Source: Prevotella sp. (GTDB lineage Bacteria > Bacteroidota > Bacteroidia > Bacteroidales > Bacteroidaceae). From it: a stretch of DNA of 21,644 nt. The stretch spans positions 1 through 21,644 of the forward strand of contig JAEEZP010000011.1 in assembly GCA_016291915.1 (NCBI GenBank), read 5' to 3'. Below, piece after piece: positions 8,458 to 15,094 of the stretch (its first letter is position 1; every line of letters begins with the position of its first letter). Under the pieces are notes generated by a model that did no database searches, was not told the origin of the DNA, and worked only from the letters and a program-made list of their open reading frames with translations. Position numbers and translations under genes: made by a program.

Positions 8458-8513
8458 ACTCTAAACTATAAACTATGAACTATGAACTATGAACTATTAT
8501 TCACTCTTCCCTC
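8458..8513. repeat. Heptad repeat array across the permease stop codon
   Basis: Eight consecutive 7-base units keep one register: ACTCTAA, ACTATAA, three copies of ACTATGA, ACTATTA, TTCACTC, TTCCCTC. The first six fill the 50-base spacer between adaptor and permease genes; the last two cover the permease stop codon (minus strand) and its final codons. Confidence 0.75.
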
Positions 8514-9745
8514 ATGGCATCCACCGGTTTGATGGCCATCGCCCGCAGCGCAGGAGCCAGTCCCGCCAAGACACCTAATATACTCAGTAAGACAAGTGCT
8601 CCTATAGCCGTCCAGAAACGTACCTGATAGTGAGCCCCCACCACCCCATCGGTGGTATCACCCATCTCCAACATCTCCAAGATAAAGACGGCAAAGAGGA
8701 TGCCGGCCAATCCGGACACCGCCGTAAGTACCACACTCTCTGTCACGATCTGTGAGAGGATCATCCGTGGGGTCGCACCAATAGCACGACGGATACCGAT
8801 CTCCGTTGTACGCTCCTTTACCGTCACCATCATGATATTACTCACGCCTATGGCTCCAGCTAAGAGCGTGCCGATACCCACCAAGAGTATCAGCAGGTTT
8901 ACGCCATGGAAGAGATTATCCACCAGACTGAACATCACCTGTGTATTGAAGATCATCACACTCTGTTCATCGGTAGGGTCCACCTGATGGGCACGGGCAA
9001 TCACCGAACGCATCTTCTCTGTGATACTCTTCATCGAGATACCCGGCTGCACCGTCACGCAGATCATACTCACACGGTCACCGTAGTTGTATGTCTGCTG
9101 CATCATCGTCAGAGGGATATATACCGACTCCTCACTACTGCCGTTGATACTGATATTCCCGGAACTGTAGTCAACACCCACCACCTTATAATAGATATTA
9201 TCTATCGCGATCTGCTCACCACAGGGATCACCCCCATTGGGGAACAGCGTCTTATAGATCTTCTTTCCGATGATACACACCTTACGGTGATCACGGATAT
9301 CCATATCATTGAGATAACGGCCATATAAGATCTTCGGACTCTCCACCTCCTGATAGTCTGGTGACAATCCTTTCAACACACAGGTGATACTCTTGTCCTC
9401 GTGCAAAGCGGTGATGCCCCATTTGCTTACCACCGGTGAGACCGTCATCAACTCAGGGACCTGTTGCCGCAGACGCTCCACATCAGTATAGACCATATTC
9501 CAACTGCGGCCCTTGCGGAAACCGGCATAAGGCTTTGTCGTGGACTGCGACCAGATAATAGCTGCATTGGTGGCAAACCCCTCAAAGTTGGATTTCAACT
9601 TCTCCCGCAGTCCATTACCGCCACCTATCAACGCCACGAGCATGAAGATACCCCAGAACACACCGAAGCCCGTCAGGAGCGACCGGCTCTTGTTCCTCGT
9701 CAACGTATGTACGATCTCATGATAACTGTCTATATCTATCCTCAC
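8501..9745 (-). CDS. MacB-type ABC efflux permease (second in operon)
   Basis: Inner-membrane permease of the MacB/FtsX type, which moves substrates or conformational force between inner membrane and periplasm using a separate ATPase. It has the four-helix topology: TM1 about 22-43, a large MacB-like periplasmic domain 44-280, TM2 282-304, TM3 334-357 and TM4 377-400. The cytoplasmic signature follows TM2: VSNIMMVTVKERTTEIGIRR, then AIGATP (301-326). It has no nucleotide-binding domain, unlike E. coli MacB, which is fused. It resembles the neighbouring permease in layout but is clearly diverged, so the two probably form a heterodimer. It is preceded by a 36-base spacer with a heptad array. 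Confidence 0.9.
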   Translation of the reverse strand: MRIDIDSYHEIVHTLTRNKSRSLLTGFGVFWGIFMLVALIGGGNGLREKLKSNFEGFATNAAIIWSQSTTKPYAGFRKGRSWNMVYTDVERLRQQVPELMTVSPVVSKWGITALHEDKSITCVLKGLSPDYQEVESPKILYGRYLNDMDIRDHRKVCIIGKKIYKTLFPNGGDPCGEQIAIDNIYYKVVGVDYSSGNISINGSSEESVYIPLTMMQQTYNYGDRVSMICVTVQPGISMKSITEKMRSVIARAHQVDPTDEQSVMIFNTQVMFSLVDNLFHGVNLLILLVGIGTLLAGAIGVSNIMMVTVKERTTEIGIRRAIGATPRMILSQIVTESVVLTAVSGLAGILFAVFILEMLEMGDTTDGVVGAHYQVRFWTAIGALVLLSILGVLAGLAPALRAMAIKPVDAMREE

Positions 9746-9753
9746 AGCCTAAG

Positions 9754-9788
9754 CTCTAAACTCTAAACCCTAAACTATTTTTCACTCT
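9754..9788. repeat. Heptad repeat array between the two permease genes
   Basis: Five 7-base units in one register: CTCTAAA twice, CCCTAAA, CTATTTT and TCACTCT. The array fills most of the 36-base spacer and runs over the stop codon of the upstream permease gene (9782-9784, minus strand). The first three units are close to each other; the last two only hold the spacing loosely. Confidence 0.65.
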
Positions 9789-11044
9789 GCTCTCAACGCC
9801 TCGATAGGTCGTACCTGCGCGGCCTTCCGTGCAGGGACCAATCCCGCTATCATCCCCGCAAGGATCATCACGATCGTGGCTGCCACACACACCTGGAAAC
9901 TGACGGTCGGATCGAGGAACACAGAGATATGCTCCCCCTCTCCCAAGTCAATCTGCTCACTGCCGATGGTGACATCCATCAGGTGATTGGCAAAAATCCC
10001 CATCAACATCCCTATATATCCGAAGAACGTGGTGATGATAATACTCTCAGCGATAATGAGCCGCAGCAACGATCCGGGAGTAGCACCGATCGCTTTCCGG
10101 ATACCGAACTCATGGGTTCGCTCTTTCACGGTAATCAACATGATATTACTCACGCCCACCACCCCACTGAGCAAGGTGAAGAGTCCGATGATCCACAGGG
10201 CTATTCGTATGATGCTCATTCCCGTATTCATCTGCAGCGCCTGTGTAAAACGGTTCCATATCCAAAAAGTACTCTCATCATCGGAAGCAGCACGATGCTG
10301 CTTGTTCAACCGTCCACGGTAATTCTTCTCAAAGTCTGTATTCTCAGCCATTGTATTAAGACCGGAGAAGGAGAAATAAATCTCATCCACCTTATCACCT
10401 TTATTATAGATAGAGCGTATGGTGGTGGCTGCCGTATAGGCATCGTCGGCCATGCCACTGCGGTCGGCCTTATAGACACCGACTACTTTAAAAGCCATCT
10501 CACCCACCTTCACATACTGTCCAAGCAGTCGTACATAACCCTTCGGCATCAACTCCTTGGCATAGGTATCACTGAGGATGAGCACCTTGCGTTTCTCCTG
10601 CATGTCAATATTATTGACGAAACGCCCGCAGAGCATGGTCTTCCGGTTGATCGTGATCTCCTCCGGATAGACACCCCGCAGAGATACCTGTACATACTCA
10701 CTGCCCAGACTCACCTGGACACCACGTTGACGTACCACAGCACCTGCAGCCGTGACGTTCTGACTGAAGTCGTGCGCCGTAGTATGCAGATCCTTGTTGT
10801 CCAACTGTATGCTGCGTCCTTTGCGCAAACCCTCGTAAGCCTTGCTGGTGATACCACCATATACGGTCATCGAATGATCCATAAACCGTCCGGTAGAGTC
10901 CTCCAAGGCATGGATCAGTCCGTTACCGGCACCCAACAGAAAGATCAGCATGAAGATTCCCCATGCAACAGCAAAGCCCGTCAGTGCCGTACGCAACTTG
11001 TTACGTCTCGCGGTGGCAAATATCTCTGTAAGGATATCCGGCAT
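9782..11044 (-). CDS. MacB-type ABC efflux permease (first in operon)
   Basis: Inner-membrane permease of the same type as its neighbour: TM1 about 20-42, a periplasmic domain 43-275, TM2 278-301, TM3 328-352 and TM4 382-405. The conserved cytoplasmic loop reads VSNIMLITVKERTHEFGIRK followed by AIGATP (298-323). Its ATG overlaps the stop codon of the ATPase gene by one base (TAATG on the minus strand), so translation is probably coupled. The periplasmic domain differs strongly from that of the second permease, which argues for different roles within one complex. Substrate unknown; macrolide export should not be assumed from the family name. Confidence 0.9.
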   Translation of the reverse strand: MPDILTEIFATARRNKLRTALTGFAVAWGIFMLIFLLGAGNGLIHALEDSTGRFMDHSMTVYGGITSKAYEGLRKGRSIQLDNKDLHTTAHDFSQNVTAAGAVVRQRGVQVSLGSEYVQVSLRGVYPEEITINRKTMLCGRFVNNIDMQEKRKVLILSDTYAKELMPKGYVRLLGQYVKVGEMAFKVVGVYKADRSGMADDAYTAATTIRSIYNKGDKVDEIYFSFSGLNTMAENTDFEKNYRGRLNKQHRAASDDESTFWIWNRFTQALQMNTGMSIIRIALWIIGLFTLLSGVVGVSNIMLITVKERTHEFGIRKAIGATPGSLLRLIIAESIIITTFFGYIGMLMGIFANHLMDVTIGSEQIDLGEGEHISVFLDPTVSFQVCVAATIVMILAGMIAGLVPARKAAQVRPIEALRAE

Positions 11045-11763
11045 TATTTCATGACTCCCTCCATTCCGAAAGGCGATGACTGATGCTGAGTATTCTCACG
11101 GATCTCACCGATCAGTCCGTCTTTAATATGTATAATCTTATTGGTCTCGTTGGCGACACCACTCTCATGGGTAACCACAACAATCGTTATCTTCTCTTTC
11201 TCATTCAACTGCTTCAGCAGACGCATCACCTCCACACTCGTCTGTGAGTCGAGGGCACCCGTGGGTTCATCTGCTAAGATAATCCTGGGTTGGGTAATCA
11301 GCGCCCTGGCTATCGCCACACGTTGTTTCTGACCACCCGACAACTCATTGGGATAGTGATGCGACCAGTCGGCCAATCCCAACCGATCCAGATAATCCAT
11401 AGCCAACTGATGACGTTTACGACGGGAAACGCCCTGATAGAACAGGGGCAGTTCTACATTCTCCACAGCTGTCTTGAAACCAATGAGGTTAAAACTCTGG
11501 AAGATAAAACCGATCATGTGGTTACGGTAGTAAGCTGCCTGTGTTTCCGACAAGTCCTTGATCAGGGTATCTGCAAGGGTGTAGGTACCACTGTCATAGT
11601 TGTCAAGTATCCCCAGGATATTCAACAGCGTGGATTTGCCTGAGCCCGAAGCACCCATGATACTGACGAACTCTCCTTCGTCAATATCGAGGTTGATGCC
11701 CTTCAGCACATGCAATGGCTGTGCCCCGAAATAGGTCTTATGGATATTCTCCAGATGAATCAC
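11044..11763 (-). CDS. MacB/LolD-type ABC transporter ATPase
   Basis: ATP-hydrolysing subunit that drives the two permeases encoded downstream. All nucleotide-binding motifs are visible: Walker A GASGSGKST (37-45), Q-loop Gln89, signature LSGGQ (141-145), Walker B ILADE (162-166), D-loop ALDS (170-173) and switch His199. At 239 residues it is a stand-alone ATPase of the MacB/LolD/FtsE group. It is the first gene of the minus-strand operon and overlaps the first permease by one base. The upstream region has an AT-only heptad array and no clear TAnnTTTG box, so its promoter is not identified. Confidence 0.93.
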   Translation of the reverse strand: MIHLENIHKTYFGAQPLHVLKGINLDIDEGEFVSIMGASGSGKSTLLNILGILDNYDSGTYTLADTLIKDLSETQAAYYRNHMIGFIFQSFNLIGFKTAVENVELPLFYQGVSRRKRHQLAMDYLDRLGLADWSHHYPNELSGGQKQRVAIARALITQPRIILADEPTGALDSQTSVEVMRLLKQLNEKEKITIVVVTHESGVANETNKIIHIKDGLIGEIRENTQHQSSPFGMEGVMK

Positions 11764-11765
11764 AG

Positions 11766-11814
11766 TTGATAATTTATAATTAATAATTAATAGTTAATAA
11801 TTGATAATTGATCT
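11766..11814. repeat. AT-rich heptad array directly upstream of the ATPase gene
   Basis: Seven 7-base units in strict register: TTGATAA, TTTATAA, TTAATAA, TTAATAG, TTAATAA, TTGATAA, TTGATCT. It begins 3 bases before the ATPase start codon, so it would form most of the 5' leader of the efflux transcript. Confidence 0.75.
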
Positions 11815-11838
11815 AACAGATACAATAACTTTTTGTTA

Positions 11839-11870
11839 AAGGGACAGGACTGCGAAGCAGCCTGTCCCTT
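11839..11870 (-). terminator. Stem-loop terminator after the FAD/Fe-S dehydrogenase gene
   Basis: AAGGGACAGG (11839-11848) pairs with CCTGTCCCTT (11861-11870); inside, CTGC pairs with GCAG around a GAA loop, with one bulged A. The inner part is GCGAAGC, a known very stable mini-hairpin. It lies 27 bases beyond the dehydrogenase stop codon and upstream of the efflux operon. The T run on the minus strand is short (TTTAAC), so termination strength is uncertain. The GGGACAGG core recurs at 20788-20823 and 21098-21175. Confidence 0.65.
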
Positions 11871-11874
11871 ATTA

Positions 11875-11902
11875 TTCACGCTTCACTCTACACTCTTCAC
11901 TT
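11875..11902. repeat. Heptad repeat across the dehydrogenase stop codon
   Basis: Four 7-base units in register: TTCACGC, TTCACTC, TACACTC, TTCACTT. The last unit includes the stop codon of the minus-strand dehydrogenase gene (11897-11899). Confidence 0.6.
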
Positions 11903-14900
11903 TTTTGTCGTGCACTCATTCACCAGATAGACGATGCTCATATAGGGGATATCCGTATTCGTCTGCAGACCGATCTCACAGGTACGGCTGTTAGAATAAC
12001 CCACTTCGATATGATGCTCCTCAATCTGTGGCTTCAGTTTACGCAATGCATACTTGTTCATCTCCGGATAGGTGAATCCACGGTCACCGGCAAAACCGCA
12101 ACAGCCTACGCCTTCCGGCAGATAGACATTGTTGGAACAGAGCTTAGCCAACGCTATCAACTGGTCGGAAACGCCCATCTCACGGGTAGAACAGGTAAGA
12201 TGCAATGCCACATGACGGTCGATGGGATGGAATGCCAGACGGTCTTTCAGGAAGGTCATGATAAACTCTGCCGGCTCATAGAGCTTCATGCGTGTGATCA
12301 CTTTCTTCATACGATGCAGACATGGGCTCTGGTCGCACAGCACCGGATAGCGTCCTTGCTCACTGGCTTCCCATAAGGCTTTCTCCAGCTCTGCACTCTT
12401 CCTGTCGGCGATATCGAGCATTCCCTTGCTCTCCCAGATCTGTCCACAACACATCTTGTTCATATCCTTGGGGAAGATCACCTCATAACCGGCCTTGTTC
12501 ATCAACTGGCAGACCTCGTCCACAAGACTGTTCTTCACAGGTGCTCCCTTAGCCAATCCCATGGTCTGGTTGATACAACTGGGGAAGTACACCACCTTCA
12601 GGTCTTCTTTCTCAGCCTTGCCGATATGTGCACCCGGCTTGGGCTGCTTCACCTTCTTCGGCATAGCGGTGGTCCACAACGGCAATCCCATCTTGTTCAT
12701 GCCTCGACAGATACCACTCATCAGCGATGATCCCAATACGGTATGTCCCAGGTTTGCAACATCCAGTACAAGCCGCAGACTCGATTTGATGCCTGCCATA
12801 TGGTTAGCGGCATATTCTCCTACCTTATAACCGGTCTTGTTCTCGAGCATGTTCATCTGACGTATCAGGTGGGTGAGCTCACCGGTATTGATCTTCATCG
12901 GACAGGAAGTGGAGCACAGTCCGTCGGTAGCACAGGTCTGATCACCGTAATAGGCATATTGTTTCTTCAACGTGGCAAGACGCTCAGGATCACGCCCGCT
13001 GTCTGTCAGGTCACGGATCTCTCTCTGTACAGCGATACGCATACGGGAAGAGAGAGTCAGTCCGCATGACATACAGTTCACCTCACAGAAGCCGCACTCA
13101 ATACATTTGTTGGCACGTTTCACAGCCTCAACGGTTTCTTTCGTGGTGGAGACATCACCAGCCAGATAATGTCCTCCGTCTGGAATACGGTCGAAGTCAT
13201 AATCCAATACCGGCAGCGGCTTCAGGCACTTGATGAAGCACTCCGGCTCATCATTGAAGATAACACCCTGGTTCAGCAAGCCCTTCGGGTCGAAGATAGC
13301 CTTCAGCTCCTTCATCACCTCATAGGCTTTATCCTGCCATTCGTATTTCACGAACGGAGCCATGTTGCGTCCGGTACCATGCTCTGCCTTCAAAGAACCA
13401 TCGTATTCCTCTACAACCAGACGGGCCACATCACGCATCATCTCTTCATAACGCTTCACCTCAGACTCACTCTTGAAACTCTGGTTGAGGATAAAGTGAT
13501 AGTTACCCTCGAAGGCATGACCGTAGATACAGGCATCATCATAACCATGGTCGGCAATCATCTTCTGTAGTTTGACGGTTGCCTCGGGGAGGTCGTTGAT
13601 ATGGAAGGCCACATCCTCGATCAGACAGGAGGTGCCGACAGGACGGGTACCACCCACCGATGGGAAGATACCGGAACGGATAGCCCAGTACTTACCGTAG
13701 ATCTTCGGATCCTCCGTGAACTCTGCCGGGATATACAGACGGAACTGCGACAGACATTTCTTCACCGTCTCCATCTTCTCTATCAACTGCTCATGGGTCA
13801 CCGCCTTCGTCTCCGTGAGGATAGCGGTAAGGTTATGGTAGTCACCGGGCTCCACACCGGGGATCTTGCCGGCATCCACGTCTTTCTGGTATTGCAGATA
13901 GACGGGGTCATCAACAGAACTGAGTGACTTATAGTCGAGCATCTCAGCACTCTTCACCACCAGGTTCTCCGCACTCATCTTCAGGTCTTCATCTCCCGAC
14001 TTCAGTTTCTTCATGGCCACCACAGCCTCACAACTCTCCTTCATCGTCTGGAAATAAACCATGGCAGATGCCTTGTAAGGATAGTCGTAAAGAGTCTTCA
14101 TGGTTACCTCTGAGAGGAATGCCAAGGTACCCTCAGAACCGACCATACAGTGGGCCATGATATCGAAAGGATCATCATAGGCGAGCAACGGACGGATATT
14201 CAGACCCGTCACATTCTTAATACTGTATTTCTTGCTGATTCGGTCGGCCAACTCCTTGTCTGCCCTTACCCGGTCACGCAGTTCCTCAATCTTACGGATG
14301 AAGTCGGGATGCGACTGGCGGAAAGCCTCTTTGCTCTTCTCATCTGCCGTATCCACCACCGTACCGTCGGTCAGGATAATACGGGCACTGATCAGCATAC
14401 GGTCACTGTTGGCATGCACACCACAGTTCATACCCGAAGCATTGTTGCAGACGATACCACCCACCATGGCACTGCCGATAGAAGCGGGATCGGGCGGGAA
14501 TACTCTTCCGTAAGGTTTCAGGATCTCATTCACCCGTGATCCGACGATACCCGGTTGCATACGGATACTGTCCTGGTTGGGGCCTATCTCATATTTCTCC
14601 CAGTGCTTACCAGCCACGATAAGGATAGAGTCGCTCACGCTCTGTCCCGACAGTGAGGTACCGGCAGCACGGAAAGTGAAAGGCAAATCATATTTGTTAC
14701 ATGCCTTGACAATGGCCGACACCTGTTCTTCGCTATCACTACGGATAACGATCTTCGGTATCTGACGGTAGAAACTGGCATCGGTACCCCAGCCCAGCGT
14801 CCGTAACTCGTCGGTATAGATGTTTTCTTTCTTTACGAAAGACTTGATCTCTGCCAAAAACTCGTCATACCTTAGCATGCGTTCGGCGTTGTTGTTTCCT

Positions 14901-14911
14901 GTTGTTTCCAT
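11897..14911 (-). CDS. FAD- and Fe-S-dependent D-2-hydroxyacid dehydrogenase (YdiJ/D-lactate dehydrogenase type)
   Basis: A single-chain flavin and iron-sulfur enzyme that oxidises a D-2-hydroxyacid, such as D-lactate or D-2-hydroxyglutarate, and passes electrons to the respiratory chain. Residues about 40-275 form the FAD-binding PCMH-type domain (RAAGTSLSGQ 81-90; DPASIGSAMVGG 141-152). Residues 280-550 form the FAD-oxidase C-terminal domain, with EHGTGR (510-515). Two 4Fe-4S sites follow: CIECGFCEVNC (Cys603, 606, 609, 613) and Cys660, Cys666, Cys670 before Pro. Two CCG cysteine-rich domains end the protein (Cys821/822, Cys937/938). Order and length (1004) match E. coli YdiJ (about 1018), which fuses GlcD-like and GlcF-like parts. 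Exact substrate undecided. It is probably monocistronic: a promoter with an inverted repeat lies upstream and a hairpin lies downstream. Confidence 0.9.
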   Translation of the reverse strand: METTGNNNAERMLRYDEFLAEIKSFVKKENIYTDELRTLGWGTDASFYRQIPKIVIRSDSEEQVSAIVKACNKYDLPFTFRAAGTSLSGQSVSDSILIVAGKHWEKYEIGPNQDSIRMQPGIVGSRVNEILKPYGRVFPPDPASIGSAMVGGIVCNNASGMNCGVHANSDRMLISARIILTDGTVVDTADEKSKEAFRQSHPDFIRKIEELRDRVRADKELADRISKKYSIKNVTGLNIRPLLAYDDPFDIMAHCMVGSEGTLAFLSEVTMKTLYDYPYKASAMVYFQTMKESCEAVVAMKKLKSGDEDLKMSAENLVVKSAEMLDYKSLSSVDDPVYLQYQKDVDAGKIPGVEPGDYHNLTAILTETKAVTHEQLIEKMETVKKCLSQFRLYIPAEFTEDPKIYGKYWAIRSGIFPSVGGTRPVGTSCLIEDVAFHINDLPEATVKLQKMIADHGYDDACIYGHAFEGNYHFILNQSFKSESEVKRYEEMMRDVARLVVEEYDGSLKAEHGTGRNMAPFVKYEWQDKAYEVMKELKAIFDPKGLLNQGVIFNDEPECFIKCLKPLPVLDYDFDRIPDGGHYLAGDVSTTKETVEAVKRANKCIECGFCEVNCMSCGLTLSSRMRIAVQREIRDLTDSGRDPERLATLKKQYAYYGDQTCATDGLCSTSCPMKINTGELTHLIRQMNMLENKTGYKVGEYAANHMAGIKSSLRLVLDVANLGHTVLGSSLMSGICRGMNKMGLPLWTTAMPKKVKQPKPGAHIGKAEKEDLKVVYFPSCINQTMGLAKGAPVKNSLVDEVCQLMNKAGYEVIFPKDMNKMCCGQIWESKGMLDIADRKSAELEKALWEASEQGRYPVLCDQSPCLHRMKKVITRMKLYEPAEFIMTFLKDRLAFHPIDRHVALHLTCSTREMGVSDQLIALAKLCSNNVYLPEGVGCCGFAGDRGFTYPEMNKYALRKLKPQIEEHHIEVGYSNSRTCEIGLQTNTDIPYMSIVYLVNECTTKK

Positions 14912-14970
14912 GGTTACGTGTATTTAATAATAAGTTGATAATCGTTATTTTTTTAAGATAATAAATTCAA

Positions 14971-15007
14971 ATATGCAAATATAATATTTATTTTGCATAT
15001 ATCCTAA
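14971..15007 (-). promoter_or_regulatory. Candidate promoter with overlapping inverted repeat for the dehydrogenase gene
   Basis: On the minus strand TATATTTG (14976-14983) fits the -7 consensus TAnnTTTG. Twenty bases upstream, TTAG (15004-15007) matches three of four bases of the -33 TTTG box. A perfect 9-bp inverted repeat, ATATGCAAA (14971-14979) and TTTGCATAT (14992-15000), with a 12-base spacer, covers the -7 box. This placement suggests a repressor or activator site; the regulator is unknown. The surrounding sequence is very AT-rich, which weakens the case. Confidence 0.5.
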
Positions 15008-15056
15008 AATATCCCGAAAAGTTTTGAATTATTACCTAAACGAAGGTCTCAACAGA

Positions 15057-15088
15057 CTCCTTCTCCCTGTAAAAACAGAGAGAAGGAG
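15057..15088 (-). terminator. Stem-loop after the pectate lyase gene
   Basis: CTCCTTCTCCCTGT (15057-15070) pairs with ACAGAGAGAAGGAG (15075-15088) with one C-A mismatch and an AAAA loop, 6 bases past the pectate lyase stop codon. There is no T run after it on the minus strand, so it may be a 3'-end stabiliser as much as a terminator. Its stem is closely related to the stem-loop at 17151-17180 on the other side of the gene. Confidence 0.65.
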
Positions 15089-15094
15089 GAAAAA

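Noticed and set aside
8458..8513. Heptad arrays as a CRISPR
   Set aside because: Units are 7 bases with no spacers between them and no cas genes are present.
9929..11083. 384-codon open frame on the plus strand
   Set aside because: It lies antisense to the permease, which has clear family motifs and topology; the product is His/Leu-rich with no domain or signal, as expected of a shadow frame.
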